A stretch of DNA of 64,000 bases, taken from Nitrospira sp. Its GTDB lineage: Bacteria; Nitrospirota; Nitrospiria; Nitrospirales; Nitrospiraceae. The translations under genes and the position numbers were made by a program. Within the stretch, counting starts at the first letter, position 1. Every line of letters begins with the position of its first letter. The stretch covers positions 283,508 through 347,507 of the forward strand of contig SWDI01000002.1 in the NCBI GenBank assembly GCA_005116955.1, written 5' to 3'. Shown here one piece after another: positions 20,738 through 30,703 of the stretch. The notes below the pieces were generated by a model. It did no database searches. It was not told the DNA's origin and saw only the letters and a list, made by a program, of their open reading frames with translations.

Positions 20738-21778
20738 CTTGCGTAAATGCCCCCAATAGGCAGTTCCGGCGTATGCGCACGCAGCAGTACCTGTCGTCAT
20801 AGCTATGATCTGATAGACCTTGCTGCGCGGGATTTTGACCTTCACGGTGGGATTCAACAGATCGGGGGAATTCATGACAAGCTTGAGCGATTCTCCGGCA
20901 GAGAGGATCGGCCACATACAAGCGAGTCGTAGTCGGGTTTCATAACGCGGAATCGCCATTGTGTAGAGCCAGCCCTGATCAAGGTGCTCGACCGCCAGAC
21001 GGATAAGCTTGCGGAGCACAGGTCTGAAGCGAGGAAGATTGCTCTGCTGCAACAGGTCCTGCGGCTTCAGTCCAGCTTCATCGAGCATCATTTCTGGAAT
21101 ATAACAGCGTCCCTTTTGCAGATCATGGGCAATGTCCTTGACGATGTTCGTCAGTTGCAGTCCCTTGCCAAATCGTACTCCAACTTCCGACATCTGCTGA
21201 ATATTCCAGTTCGCCAGCGCCTTGCGATGAGCGCACATGAGATCGGTCCAGAACTCGCCGACACATCCGGCCACATGGTAGGTATAGCGGTCCAGATCAT
21301 CAAAGGTCTTGAGCGCGGTGAGATCCTCCACGGAAGCCCCAGGGAACGTGCTCAGGTCCATTTCCATTCCTTGAGTCAGGGTCGTCATCACCCGCTGAAT
21401 CCTACGTCGGTCGTCCAGCGAACAGGTGAGCGAAAGTTGGAAACACTCGTCCAACCGTTCGAGCAGAGTTCGTTCAGTCGACACTTGTTGGAGTGGTCCC
21501 ACAGCCTGCTGAATCGTACGGATCTGAGCCCAGTCGAGCTGCTCACCGAGAAATTGTTCTCTAAAGCGGTGAAGAAAACTGAGACGACGCGATCGGTCGA
21601 TCAGTTCCGTATCGGCGATCGTATCAGCGGCCCGGGCAAAGAGATACGCCAATCCTACTTGATCACGAACATTCGCCGGCACAACAACTAACGTTGTGTA
21701 AAACAGACGGGAAACTTGCTTGAGAAGGTCACGGAGCAGCTCGTGCTTGGAGGAGACAGTTGTCGTAGAGAGTTCCAT
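20726..21778 (-). CDS. Squalene/phytoene synthase family protein
   Basis: 350 residues. It would condense two prenyl diphosphates head to head. The two aspartate-rich metal sites are present as DTIAD (near residue 53) and NIVKDIAHDLQKGRCYIP (near residue 210). The final 40 residues contain a hydrophobic segment that may anchor it in the membrane. This could supply squalene for hopanoids or phytoene for carotenoids; the sequence does not decide. Its start overlaps the cupredoxin stop by one base (TAATG), so they are co-translated. Confidence 0.9.
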   Translation of the reverse strand: MELSTTTVSSKHELLRDLLKQVSRLFYTTLVVVPANVRDQVGLAYLFARAADTIADTELIDRSRRLSFLHRFREQFLGEQLDWAQIRTIQQAVGPLQQVSTERTLLERLDECFQLSLTCSLDDRRRIQRVMTTLTQGMEMDLSTFPGASVEDLTALKTFDDLDRYTYHVAGCVGEFWTDLMCAHRKALANWNIQQMSEVGVRFGKGLQLTNIVKDIAHDLQKGRCYIPEMMLDEAGLKPQDLLQQSNLPRFRPVLRKLIRLAVEHLDQGWLYTMAIPRYETRLRLACMWPILSAGESLKLVMNSPDLLNPTVKVKIPRSKVYQIIAMTTGTAACAYAGTAYWGHLRKQIV

Positions 21779-22215
21779 TACCTGACTTCCAATAATCCTT
21801 CCATTCCCTTATCTCGATGACTGGGCATAGGCCACAGCCGTTTGTCACAAAAGAACAGAAAGCGCCCGGGCTGAGTCGGAGGGAGTTTTGCGATGATAGT
21901 TTTTCCTGCACCAACGTCCTGTTCAATTGAAAGGCCGGCCGACAACTCCTTCATGACGAAGTTATGGGGTATGAATGTCGTACGACTCGTCAAGGTCAAC
22001 TCAACTGGCTTGCCGCTCTCCACGACCAGATGGTTCGGTGAGTAGGAATAACTGTCGAGAATAACGGTAGCCCGTTGAACTCCATCAGAAGAAATGGAGA
22101 CAATGATCGGCGTGCCTGGCATGAAAGTATCCGCAGCTAGTCCAACCGACGTAGGCCCTAGTGTCAACCAACTCCCTATCACCAGTGTCCAGAAGCATTT
22201 TGCATAAACCCTCAT
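21778..22215 (-). CDS. Exported cupredoxin-like copper protein
   Basis: 145 residues with a signal peptide (residues about 1-28, ending LAA). The C-terminal half is a cupredoxin-like fold with candidate copper ligands His in FIPHNFVMKE, Cys in FFCDK, His in MPSHRDKGMEG and the Met that follows. The Cys-to-His spacing is longer than in plastocyanin. It would act in the periplasm as an electron carrier or copper chaperone. It overlaps the downstream synthase gene by one base, an odd partnership for a periplasmic copper protein. Confidence 0.82.
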   Translation of the reverse strand: MRVYAKCFWTLVIGSWLTLGPTSVGLAADTFMPGTPIIVSISSDGVQRATVILDSYSYSPNHLVVESGKPVELTLTSRTTFIPHNFVMKELSAGLSIEQDVGAGKTIIAKLPPTQPGRFLFFCDKRLWPMPSHRDKGMEGLLEVR

Positions 22216-22275
22216 GATAATGGCTTTCTAACAGGAGCGTCGGGAGACGGTCAAGATTATCCACGTACTTTCAGA

Positions 22276-22310
22276 GACCTCACTCATTCTTGACTTTGAA
22301 TAATGAGGTC
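22276..22310. repeat. Imperfect inverted repeat between divergent genes
   Basis: GACCTCACTCATTC and GAATAATGAGGTC pair with one mismatch and a bulge around TTGACTTT. It lies in the 220-bp region shared by the cupredoxin and htpX promoters, so an operator is possible. Confidence 0.5.
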
Positions 22311-22369
22311 TTACTCATAGCCCTATGCCCCTCTATGACTGACAATGTGTCGCAGACAACGGATTTGTG

Positions 22370-22375
22370 TATAAT
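22370..22375 (+). promoter_or_regulatory. Candidate -10 element for htpX
   Basis: A perfect TATAAT in TTTGTGTATAATCATGG, 60 bp before the htpX start. No convincing -35 lies 16-18 bp upstream. Confidence 0.45.
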
Positions 22376-22435
22376 CATGGAAGTTCAGCTCGTTGCCTCA
22401 CATGAGGCGACCGTTTGTTTCCAAGGAGGCTCATA

Positions 22436-23323
22436 ATGAAGTGGCTTAAAGGCGTAGGTCTGCTGCTGATCGCAAATATTCTCATCATGGTGACGCTCTC
22501 GATCACCATCCCCATTGTGATCAACGTGATCTTACCGATGTTCGGAATCGATGTCCGCGGTTCCGTCGATCTGACATCGTTGATATGGGCTGCTATGTTC
22601 GGGTTCGGTGGGGCATTCATCAGTTTGGCGTTCTCGAAGCAAATGGCACGCGCCATGCTTGACTGCCAGCAAATCACCCAACCTCGTTCTCACGCGGAAC
22701 AGATTGTGTATGGTTCCGTGCGGGAAATCGCCCAACGGTTGAATATCACCATGCCCGAGGTATGGGTCTACAATTCTCCCGATCCCAATGCCTTCGCGAC
22801 GGGACCAAGCAAGAACAACTCGATGGTGGCGGTGTCAACCGGATTACTGGAGAACCTCAAGGAAGATGAGGTGAAGGCTGTTCTGGCTCATGAAATGGGC
22901 CACGTCTATAACGGCGACATGTTCGCTACAACTGTGCTAGCCGGGCTGATGAACACCTTTGTGTATTACATCGCCATGTGGGTACGGCGTTTCTTCGCGG
23001 AGCGGGATCAGGCAGCCTTAGGTTTCGGTCTGTCACTGGTAGTACAGATCATCGTCAGCATCCTGGCCTCCGTCGTCATCAGTTGGTTTTCACGTCGTCG
23101 AGAGTTTGGAGCCGATGCGTTTGCTGCCAAGGTGTACGGGAAAGACTCGATGATCGGTGCGCTCCGAGCGATTGATCGATGGGTGAGTCGTGCTCAATTC
23201 GAATACTCCACGCAAGACGCACTCGCAACGATGAAGATCTCCGGCAACACCAGTGGGTTCATGAGCTTATTCTCAACGCACCCCCCGCTTGAGGCACGGA
23301 TCGCGGCGTTGGAGCGGCTTTAA
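22436..23323 (+). CDS. htpX: Protease HtpX
   Basis: 295 residues, full length. It is a membrane zinc protease (M48B) that degrades damaged membrane proteins with FtsH. Two N-terminal helices (about residues 4-30 and 38-62), the zinc site VLAHEMGHVYNGD near residue 149, two further helices, and the third ligand in RRREFGADAFA near residue 223 are visible. ATG 22436 has an AAGGAGG ribosome site. It is the second M48 protease in the window. Its last 4 bp overlap the convergent small gene. Confidence 0.95.
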   Translation: MKWLKGVGLLLIANILIMVTLSITIPIVINVILPMFGIDVRGSVDLTSLIWAAMFGFGGAFISLAFSKQMARAMLDCQQITQPRSHAEQIVYGSVREIAQRLNITMPEVWVYNSPDPNAFATGPSKNNSMVAVSTGLLENLKEDEVKAVLAHEMGHVYNGDMFATTVLAGLMNTFVYYIAMWVRRFFAERDQAALGFGLSLVVQIIVSILASVVISWFSRRREFGADAFAAKVYGKDSMIGALRAIDRWVSRAQFEYSTQDALATMKISGNTSGFMSLFSTHPPLEARIAALERL

Positions 23324-23607
23324 TCCTGTTTCTTGAAAAATACGATGTGGGCGCGGTACTCAGTAATAGCCGCGCCCAAGGTCGTACTCCCCCGTGAGAT
23401 GTTGGCCTCTATGGCATCCTCAATGTCGGGGTCGTTAATCTCAACGTCATACCGATCCTGAATGTTCGTTCTGACCGGCCCCCCGGTCAGCTCTCGTGGC
23501 ATAAAGATTTCTTTCCAGACTTCTTTCTCAACCAAACACACATCCCGAAACCGTTCATAGAGCAAGGCTAGTTTTTCTGGATCTGTGACCTTCACACGCG
23601 CTCCCAT
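23320..23607 (-). CDS. Small conserved-looking unknown protein
   Basis: 95 residues, soluble, not recognised. It is charged, with a helix-rich start (DPEKLALLYERFRDVCLVEKEVW) and a VRTNIQDRYDVEINDPDIEDAI segment. Codon use is like its neighbours. It follows the secreted unknown protein by 21 bp on the same strand and overlaps the htpX stop by 4 bp tail to tail. Confidence 0.68.
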   Translation of the reverse strand: MGARVKVTDPEKLALLYERFRDVCLVEKEVWKEIFMPRELTGGPVRTNIQDRYDVEINDPDIEDAIEANISRGSTTLGAAITEYRAHIVFFKKQD

Positions 23608-23628
23608 GAGTATCCTTTCTCCAGGGAC

Positions 23629-24276
23629 CTACCTGACCGACTTCAGTTCAGGAGACCAGGTAGGAACAGTATCTGCAATGGTAAAACGCATCACGCCGAC
23701 GTGGTTGACGGCATGAAACGGTTGTTGGCCTAGCGGCGCAATATAGATCTTCGCCAGATAATTGCCCACCGGCCATTTCTCGCCTGACCGTTTCAACTCA
23801 AGGTACCCATATCGTTCGTGTCCTGACACCTCCAATACATCTTTCCCTAACGGCTTCTCATTCAACTGGCCACCCAGTTTCTCCAAATGCCATTGCACTG
23901 CAAATTGCGCTGGATCTTCCAAGGGGGCTACTTCAAAAACAATATAGATTGCTGGAATCTCCGGCGTGAATGTAGAACCCAGCCCGATCGGTTTCAGTCG
24001 CGGATCCTGGGTATACCACCCTTTACGTCCAAACGTATCCCATTCTACCTCAAACGCTTTCGCCATCTTGATCCAAGTAAAAAGCGACTGCGGAATGTCT
24101 TTTTCCTGATAGTCGAAGGAGGGGCTTTGGGTCGATCCAATCTCCGTGGACTCTTGCGCTTTGGGAGGCAGGAGGTCCTTGGCAATCCCTACCTGCTCAT
24201 GGAGCAAGGCGACGCACACCACGCCAACGGCCAACCAACCTCTTGACCATCTTGTTGCCGGAGCATCCTGCGCCAT
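23629..24276 (-). CDS. Secreted unknown protein
   Basis: About 215 residues, not recognised. A hydrophobic segment (WLAVGVVCVALLHE) near the N-terminus points to export or an anchor. The mature part reads as a beta-rich domain with the motif WYTQDPRLKPIGLGSTFTPE and a later GNYLAKIYI strand, resembling a ligand-binding or immunoglobulin-like fold. The start is uncertain: ATG 24303 and TTG 24312 are alternatives. It precedes the 95-residue unknown gene. Confidence 0.65.
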   Translation of the reverse strand: MAQDAPATRWSRGWLAVGVVCVALLHEQVGIAKDLLPPKAQESTEIGSTQSPSFDYQEKDIPQSLFTWIKMAKAFEVEWDTFGRKGWYTQDPRLKPIGLGSTFTPEIPAIYIVFEVAPLEDPAQFAVQWHLEKLGGQLNEKPLGKDVLEVSGHERYGYLELKRSGEKWPVGNYLAKIYIAPLGQQPFHAVNHVGVMRFTIADTVPTWSPELKSVR

Positions 24277-24386
24277 AGAATTTATCGTACTGAAGCACGC
24301 CATGGGGATCAATGATTGCCAGCCATCATCCGATGAATCCTTGTGCCAGGCTGGTTCTATGCTAGAGTGCTCTTGGCTTTCCTATT

Positions 24387-25790
24387 ATGACCGCCCAACC
24401 AGCATCACCACATTCAACCGGACATACTCCTAACAACGATCCCGCTCCCATCATGCCACACGAGTCCGGTCGTCGTTTTGGTATTCGTGATGGACTGTTC
24501 CAGGCTATTGCCCAAGGCGGAGGCGAGCAGTATCTCTCGGCCTTTGCCTTGCTCTTGCACGCGACACCGTTCCAATTGAGTATTCTCTCGGCTATTCCCC
24601 AGCTCTTAGGCACATGGGCGCAGTTGGTTTCCGTCAAAGTCGCCCACTGGTTCCCCAGCCTGGCCTCTCAAGTCTTCTGGGGCATCATCGGACAATCCTT
24701 CGCCTGGATCCCCATTCTCGCACTACCCTTGCTCTGGCCAGATCAAGGACCGTGGCTGCTCATCGCAGCCGTTGCCGTGTATTTCACCTTTACTCATTTC
24801 ACTTCTCCTGCATGGAATAGTCTCATCACCGACTTGCTTGAGCCTAACGAACGAGGCACTTACTTCGCCAGACGATCACGCACCATTGCAATGACCAGTT
24901 TTCTCGCACTCTGTCTGGCTGGAGCGCTGTTGAGCTTCTTCGAACACCAGCAACTCCTTTGGGTCGGTTTTGCCGTGATGTTCCTCACGGCTGGGCTCTG
25001 CCGGAGCACGTCAGCACTCTTACTACTGAAGGTACGCGGCTTACCATCGCGTGAGCCGAGCGGCAATCCAACTGGATTTCTGGTCTTTCTCCGCACCGGC
25101 ACGTCCAAAAATTTCCGCCACTTCCTACTGTTTTCAGGTCTCATGCACTCGGCTGTGTTGGTTGCTGGTCCATTCTTCGTCATTTACCTGCTTCAGGACC
25201 TGCATCTCGCACATTGGCAATATGGAACCTGGCTGGCCGCCGGCATCATCGGCCAATTTCTGACTCTCCCAGCCTGGGGACAGTTCGGCGATCGCTTTGG
25301 GAATAAGGCGTTGCTCACCTTCACTGGGCTACTCGTAGCATTCCTGCCGATGTTGTATCTGTTCGGGACAGCATGGCCGTTTCTTGTCACCGTCAATTTC
25401 TTCGGAGGCGTGGTCTGGGCAGGACTTGGGCTTGGATTGAATAACTACGTCTTCGACGTGGTGCTGCCTACGGATCGCGGGAAAGCTGTTGCCATTTCAA
25501 GTATCGTGAATGGTATTGGGTGGGCAATAGGAACCGTGATCGGAAGCATACTGATCGACACGCTACCGGACAGGCTGCAGGCTTGGAACTTGATGCTGGA
25601 GCCCGTCTCCAACCTCCCGTTTATTTTCTTTCTCTCGGGCCTTTTGCGATTGATCGTCTCAGCGACACTTCTCCGAACCTTTCACGAACCTCGTCAAGTG
25701 GAACAGCGCGCTCACCATCGATTGCTCTGGGAACTGCCGCTGTTGAAACCCTTACGACAACTCTCACGCCGGGCGATCAACCATAATTAG
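24387..25790 (+). CDS. MFS transporter
   Basis: 467 residues with about 10-12 hydrophobic helices and a soluble N-terminal tail of about 30 residues. Cytoplasmic-loop motifs typical of the major facilitator family are visible (PNERGTYFARRSRTIAM, AWGQFGDRFGNKALL and DRGKAVAISSIVNGIGW). Substrate is not evident. It is divergent from the secreted unknown gene by 110 bp, and its last 4 bp overlap the convergent small lipoprotein gene. Confidence 0.9.
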   Translation: MTAQPASPHSTGHTPNNDPAPIMPHESGRRFGIRDGLFQAIAQGGGEQYLSAFALLLHATPFQLSILSAIPQLLGTWAQLVSVKVAHWFPSLASQVFWGIIGQSFAWIPILALPLLWPDQGPWLLIAAVAVYFTFTHFTSPAWNSLITDLLEPNERGTYFARRSRTIAMTSFLALCLAGALLSFFEHQQLLWVGFAVMFLTAGLCRSTSALLLLKVRGLPSREPSGNPTGFLVFLRTGTSKNFRHFLLFSGLMHSAVLVAGPFFVIYLLQDLHLAHWQYGTWLAAGIIGQFLTLPAWGQFGDRFGNKALLTFTGLLVAFLPMLYLFGTAWPFLVTVNFFGGVVWAGLGLGLNNYVFDVVLPTDRGKAVAISSIVNGIGWAIGTVIGSILIDTLPDRLQAWNLMLEPVSNLPFIFFLSGLLRLIVSATLLRTFHEPRQVEQRAHHRLLWELPLLKPLRQLSRRAINHN

Positions 25791-26008
25791 TAAGGACCTA
25801 CTCCGGAGTCGATAGCACGATTCTTTTCCTCTTGCTTCAGTTTTTCAAACGCTTTGTCAGCATTGCTTCGAACCTGGTCCTGCGTCATTGTCGGCGCAGG
25901 TTTCGGCGCTTCACCGGCACATCCCCCTATCACCAACAGCAATACCCCCATGCCAGCCACGCTCAACCCATTCTTGAACCCTATCCTCCATGTCGCTTTC
26001 TCCGACAT
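25787..26008 (-). CDS. Small lipoprotein
   Basis: 73 residues. The signal GVLLLVIGGC gives a lipobox cysteine near residue 27, followed by a proline-rich linker and a short charged helix (SNADKAFEKLKQEEKNRAID). ATG 26008 is chosen over ATG 26014 because AGGAGG lies 6 bp before it. Function unknown. Tail-to-tail overlap of 4 bp with the MFS gene. Confidence 0.75.
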   Translation of the reverse strand: MSEKATWRIGFKNGLSVAGMGVLLLVIGGCAGEAPKPAPTMTQDQVRSNADKAFEKLKQEEKNRAIDSGVGPY

Positions 26009-26170
26009 ACCCATCCTCCTCTTCGTCATGAGAACCATACAATTTGTACCCACATCATAATCATACCATCCCTTTCTATGAATACCACTCAGCACTCATC
26101 TCGTTGACTCACTGAAACCAAGAGGGTATGCTTCGCAACCCAGCTCAACCATACATCCATGAGGTCACCC

Positions 26171-26617
26171 ATGTCGCTGTCTGATCGCTTGACCGAAGAT
26201 CTCAAACTTGCGATGAAATCACGAGATCAACTACGCATGGATGTCATCCGTATGATTAAAGCCGCCGTCCAGAACAAAGAAGTCGAGCTGAAGCGGGACC
26301 TTGATGATGCTGAAATGAGCCGCGTGATGACAACTCTTATCAAACAACGCAGAGAATCCGTCGAGCAATTTGAAAAAGCTCAACGGGCTGAACTGGCTGC
26401 CAAAGAACGGAAGGAAATCGAAATTATCGAGACCTACCTTCCCACACCGCTTTCACCTCAACAGTTGGAGTCCATTGTCATAATGGCTATCACAGAGACA
26501 GGATCCCATACCCACAAAGATATGGGGATCGTCATGAAGGCCGTGATGTCCCGCCTCGCCGGGCAGTCCGTCGACGGCAAGCAAGTCAGCGACCTAGTGA
26601 AAAGTAAGCTCTCCTAA
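26171..26617 (+). CDS. GatB/YqeY domain protein
   Basis: 148 residues, typical YqeY size. It begins with helix SDRLTEDLKLAMKSRDQLRMDVIRMIKAAV and ends with the YqeY C-terminal domain (IEIIETYLPTPLSPQQLE, HKDMGIVMKAVM, GQSVDGKQVSDLVK). The domain is the tRNA-binding tail of GatB; standalone YqeY may act in aminoacyl-tRNA amidation but its role is unsettled. ATG 26171 has GAGGT upstream. Confidence 0.93.
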   Translation: MSLSDRLTEDLKLAMKSRDQLRMDVIRMIKAAVQNKEVELKRDLDDAEMSRVMTTLIKQRRESVEQFEKAQRAELAAKERKEIEIIETYLPTPLSPQQLESIVIMAITETGSHTHKDMGIVMKAVMSRLAGQSVDGKQVSDLVKSKLS

Positions 26618-26700
26618 TCGTCTCTAGCATCGTTTGCTATACTAAATCCTATTCAATGAGTGGCTTTAGTTTCGTCTACTCTTAGCCGTTAAGTAGTGGT

Positions 26701-27339
26701 ATGGCAATCCTCATAGTTGATGACTCTTCCGACCAACATCTCTTACTGCGGTCTATCCTGACAAAGGCCGGTCATGATGAGATTGTCACAGTTGATTCGG
26801 CCCAGGCAGCGTTTACGGCCTTAAACCTTGAAGGCCCACCAACATCAGTCAGGGTCGACTTGATTCTGATGGATGTCCTCATGCCCGACATCGATGGCGT
26901 GGGAGCTTGCCGACATATCAAACAGCAGGAGCATCTTCGAGACATTCCAATCATCATGGTGACCGCGAAGAATGACCTCAATAGCCTCAAGGAAGCGTTC
27001 TCTGCCGGCGCAATAGATTACATCAATAAACCCGTGAACGGAGTGGAGTTGCTTGCCCGCGTGTCCTCGGCGCTTACCTTGAAGCACGAGATGGATTGCC
27101 GCAAGAAACGGGAAGCGGAGCTTAGCCGCAGCAATGAGGAACTCCAACGCGCTCTTCGCGAAGTCAAAGTGCTACGCGGGCTCATTCCGATCTGCGCCTC
27201 CTGCAAGAACATCCGTAATGATGGTGGATTTTGGCAACAACTCGAAGAATATATCGGCGAACATTCCGAAGCGGAGTTTAGCCACGGACTCTGTCAACCC
27301 TGCCTCAAAAAGCTTTATCCTGGCGTTTATCAAGAGTAG
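26701..27339 (+). CDS. Response regulator with C-terminal four-cysteine domain
   Basis: 212 residues. The receiver domain (about 1-125) has the acidic pocket IVDDSSD, phospho-Asp in LILMDVLMPDIDG and the Lys of INKPV. A coiled coil (about 125-160) leads to a C-terminal module with CASCKNIRNDGGFWQQLEEY and CQPCLKKLYP, a likely zinc-type four-cysteine site. No DNA-binding or enzymatic output is present. It is followed 44 bp later by a related REC-GGDEF gene and is very similar in plan to the receiver protein at 34829. Confidence 0.88.
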   Translation: MAILIVDDSSDQHLLLRSILTKAGHDEIVTVDSAQAAFTALNLEGPPTSVRVDLILMDVLMPDIDGVGACRHIKQQEHLRDIPIIMVTAKNDLNSLKEAFSAGAIDYINKPVNGVELLARVSSALTLKHEMDCRKKREAELSRSNEELQRALREVKVLRGLIPICASCKNIRNDGGFWQQLEEYIGEHSEAEFSHGLCQPCLKKLYPGVYQE

Positions 27340-27383
27340 CTGGTAGCGTTTAGAAGCTTCTTACCACAAGACTGTGTGAACTT

Positions 27384-28388
27384 ATGAGCATCCTCATCGT
27401 CGACGATTCCGCAGATGATCGACTCCTGTTGCAGGCCATTTTGTTGGCTGCCGGCTATGAAAATATTCTGACAGCGGATTCCGCCGCCGCCGCGTTTCAG
27501 CATCTCGGCCTGGACGGAAGTAAGCACAGCGGCGGGCACGTCGATCTGATCCTCATGGATATTTTGATGCCGCAGATGAACGGTATCGAAGCCTGTCGCC
27601 AGATCAAAGCCGCCGACCGGTTCCGAGACACTCCGATTATCATGGTCACTGTCAAGACCGATCCAGTCGATCTTCAACTCGCATTTGCCGCCGGAGCTAT
27701 GGATTACGTTGCCAAACCAGTCAAGAAGGTCGAGCTCCTGACCAGAGTACGGTCGGTGCTCCGGCTTGTCCACGAAATCGACCGCCGCCGCGCACGTGAG
27801 CAGGAACTTCTCGAGGTCATGCGCCAACTCCAAGAGGCCAATCAGATGTTGCTCCGTCTCTCCTGCTTGGACGGATTGACGGGTATCACCAATCGACGCC
27901 AGTTCGACGACTTTCTGGATCAGGAATGGAGAAGAGGGGCGCGCGAGTCAACTCCAGTATCGCTGATTATCTTCGATATCGACCGATTTAAAAATTATAA
28001 CGACTCCAAAGGCCACACAGCTGGCGATGAATGTCTCAAACAAGTCGCTGCGGCAATTTCGAGCTCCGTGAATCGGCCAGGAGATTTGGTTGCCCGCTAT
28101 GGCGGAGATGAGTTTGTGACGGTCCTGCCCGGCACAGGGATCGATGGCACGGCACAAGTCGCGGAAAATCTGCGACGCCGGGTTGAATCCCTCGATATGA
28201 AGCACACAGATGGGGAACTCGTGACGATCAGCGTTGGATATGCCTGCATGGTCCCGAACAGAAACTCTTCTCCTACCGATCTCATCAAGGCCGCCGATCA
28301 GGCCCTCTATCAAGCGAAACAAGATGGACGTAATCGGACCAAATCGGCCAGCTTTTTGTCGCTGGTCCAAGAGTCACACGACGACTAG
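27384..28388 (+). CDS. Response regulator diguanylate cyclase (REC-GGDEF)
   Basis: 334 residues. The receiver (about 1-125, [21 protein letters not shown]) closely resembles that of the preceding gene. A coiled coil (130-160) links it to a GGDEF domain with intact active site YGGDEF and substrate motif [12 protein letters not shown]. The product-inhibition site RPGD lies five residues before GGDEF, so feedback control by c-di-GMP is expected. It should make c-di-GMP when phosphorylated. The kinase is probably the hybrid kinase encoded next. Confidence 0.93.
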   Translation: MSILIVDDSADDRLLLQAILLAAGYENILTADSAAAAFQHLGLDGSKHSGGHVDLILMDILMPQMNGIEACRQIKAADRFRDTPIIMVTVKTDPVDLQLAFAAGAMDYVAKPVKKVELLTRVRSVLRLVHEIDRRRAREQELLEVMRQLQEANQMLLRLSCLDGLTGITNRRQFDDFLDQEWRRGARESTPVSLIIFDIDRFKNYNDSKGHTAGDECLKQVAAAISSSVNRPGDLVARYGGDEFVTVLPGTGIDGTAQVAENLRRRVESLDMKHTDGELVTISVGYACMVPNRNSSPTDLIKAADQALYQAKQDGRNRTKSASFLSLVQESHDD

Positions 28389-28472
28389 AGACCGCCCCAA
28401 CTATTCGCTGGGCATTCACACCCCCATGTCACGCCATCCGCGGGTACGACATCAAGAGCGAGTCTCGCAACC

Positions 28473-30701
28473 ATGAGATCTGTTCCTCATTCCCGCACTA
28501 AGACCAGACGAACCACTTCCCCTGAACGGAAACTCTCCGAACGAACACTCCCTTTATTCGAGCAGAGTGCGGCCACACGGCTCAAGCAGTATCAAGGCAC
28601 ACTCCGCAAACTGGCGCAAAGTAAGGCTTTGAACAGCAGCGACATTTCCGGTGTCTTTTCAGCTATTTCAGAGGCCTGCTGCAGCATGCTGCATGTCAAA
28701 CGCGCCAGCCTCTGGCTGCTTACTAGTGAGCGCGCTGCCATCGAACTGATCGACGTGTGCACATCCGGACGACATCATTCCAACCCTTCCTTTGTGTCCC
28801 GGCTCTCAGACTGGCCTGCACATCTTCGATCGCTGACGCGCATACAGCGCACCATCGCGGTTCACAATGTTTCCAGGAATCCACATTTCAAGGAACTGGC
28901 ACCGTGGTACCTGTCCTCCTTCCGTATCAAAGCCATGCTAAGTGCACCGATCAGGCAGAACGGAAAGCTCGTGGGAGCACTCTGTGCCGAGTCCATCGGC
29001 ACACCTCGGCGATGGACTCGGCATGAAGAAGACCTCATCAGCCTACTCGCAACCATGACATCCCTTGCCTTAGAAGCGGCTGAACGGCGTGAAGTGGAAC
29101 AAGCCCTCCGTGTCGCCAAGGAAGCCGCCGAAGTGGCCAACCGCGCCAAGAGTGAATTCCTAGCCAGCATGAGTCATGAGATCAGAACCCCCATGAATGC
29201 CATCGTCGGCATGGCCGATCTTCTCTGGGATACTCCGCTCACACCAGACCAACGAAAGTATCTACGGATCTTCCGACGTGCGGGTGGCACACTCTTGAAT
29301 CTGATCAATGATATTTTGGACCTCTCGAAAGTCGAAGCCGGTCGTTTGGAGTTGGAATCTATCGCGTTCGACCTGAATGAAGTCATCGATAAGGCCATCG
29401 ATATACTGGCGATGCGAGCCAACGAGAAGGAGCTAGAGCTTGCCTGCCATGTGGATCGGAACGTGCCGTGTCAGTTAGTCGGTGACCCAACGCGGCTAAC
29501 GCAGATATTGATCAATCTCATCGGCAATGCCATCAAATTCACAGAGAAAGGTTCGGTTATCATTCGTGTTACCAACGACTCCGATAAAAATATCGCCGGT
29601 GCTGTTCGGTTTTCTATAACCGATACCGGAATCGGAATCCCGTCCAACAAACTCGTCTCGATCTTCGACAATTTCACGCAGGCACATGCGTCAACAACCA
29701 GGCAGTACGGAGGGACCGGACTCGGCCTCGCGATCACCAAACGCCTTGCCGAACATATGAACGGACGGATCTGGGCTGAAAGTATTGTGGGAACGGGGAG
29801 CACCTTCCACTGCTCCCTCCTGCTTCAGGCTCAAACAGAACCGCGCCATCAGCAATCCGCAACGCCGATCAACCTTGAAGGAATCAGAGTTCTGGTCGTG
29901 GACGATCATCCCATCAACCGCCTCATCCTCCGTGAGCTACTGAGTGCCTGGGGGGCTCAGGTGACGGAAGCCAGCGATGGAATGACCGCGTTGGACGAAC
30001 TCCGCCACGCATCCGAACGAGAACAGGCTTACGAGCTCTTGCTCCTCGACTGCCGCATGCCTGAGATGAGCGGCTTTCAAGTTGTGGAACAGCTGAAGTC
30101 CCTGCCCAACGAGAGTTGCCCAACCGTCATTATGCTGACTTCCGATCATTGGGCGGACGATATCGCACGGACCTATGACCTTGGTCTCGGTGGGTATCTG
30201 ATTAAACCCATCCGACGGTCCGATCTCATGCAAACTATAGGGATTGCCCTTGGTCGGACGAAAGGAATACCGACGACAAATCTAGAAGTCACAGCGCCAT
30301 CGTCGACGGCTCCAACACGTCCATTACGTGTATTGTTAGTTGAAGATTCCCCAGACAACCAACTGCTCGTACGGGCATATCTGACGCCGACCGACTACTT
30401 CCTTGACGTGGCAGAACATGGCGCCATCGCGTTGGACAGATTCAAGTCCGTTCACTACGACGTCATCCTGATGGATGTGCAAATGCCCGTCATGGACGGC
30501 TATGCCGCGACAAGGGCAATCCGCTCGTGGGAACGGGATCATGATCTTCCACCCACACCAATTATCGCCCTCACTGCATTGGCCCTCAAGGAAGAAGGGG
30601 CCCGCATCTTTGAAGCAGGCTGCAACACACATCTCACGAAGCCCGTAAAGAAATCCACATTACTGGAAGTGCTTCGAGCGTACAAGGAGCACGTCGTCTA
30701 G
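28473..30701 (+). CDS. Hybrid sensor histidine kinase (GAF-HisKA-HATPase-REC-REC)
   Basis: 742 residues, no membrane helix, so a cytoplasmic sensor. A GAF domain (about 55-205), a linking coiled coil, HisKA with phospho-His235 in [14 protein letters not shown], an HATPase domain (about 340-465, with GTGLGLAI) and two receivers (about 483-600 with [12 protein letters not shown]; about 617-735 with [13 protein letters not shown]) are visible. The layout matches a BarA-like phosphorelay kinase, with the needed HPt encoded 2 bp downstream as a separate gene. The signal sensed by GAF is unknown. Confidence 0.92.
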   Translation: MRSVPHSRTKTRRTTSPERKLSERTLPLFEQSAATRLKQYQGTLRKLAQSKALNSSDISGVFSAISEACCSMLHVKRASLWLLTSERAAIELIDVCTSGRHHSNPSFVSRLSDWPAHLRSLTRIQRTIAVHNVSRNPHFKELAPWYLSSFRIKAMLSAPIRQNGKLVGALCAESIGTPRRWTRHEEDLISLLATMTSLALEAAERREVEQALRVAKEAAEVANRAKSEFLASMSHEIRTPMNAIVGMADLLWDTPLTPDQRKYLRIFRRAGGTLLNLINDILDLSKVEAGRLELESIAFDLNEVIDKAIDILAMRANEKELELACHVDRNVPCQLVGDPTRLTQILINLIGNAIKFTEKGSVIIRVTNDSDKNIAGAVRFSITDTGIGIPSNKLVSIFDNFTQAHASTTRQYGGTGLGLAITKRLAEHMNGRIWAESIVGTGSTFHCSLLLQAQTEPRHQQSATPINLEGIRVLVVDDHPINRLILRELLSAWGAQVTEASDGMTALDELRHASEREQAYELLLLDCRMPEMSGFQVVEQLKSLPNESCPTVIMLTSDHWADDIARTYDLGLGGYLIKPIRRSDLMQTIGIALGRTKGIPTTNLEVTAPSSTAPTRPLRVLLVEDSPDNQLLVRAYLTPTDYFLDVAEHGAIALDRFKSVHYDVILMDVQMPVMDGYAATRAIRSWERDHDLPPTPIIALTALALKEEGARIFEAGCNTHLTKPVKKSTLLEVLRAYKEHVV

Positions 30702-30703
30702 CG

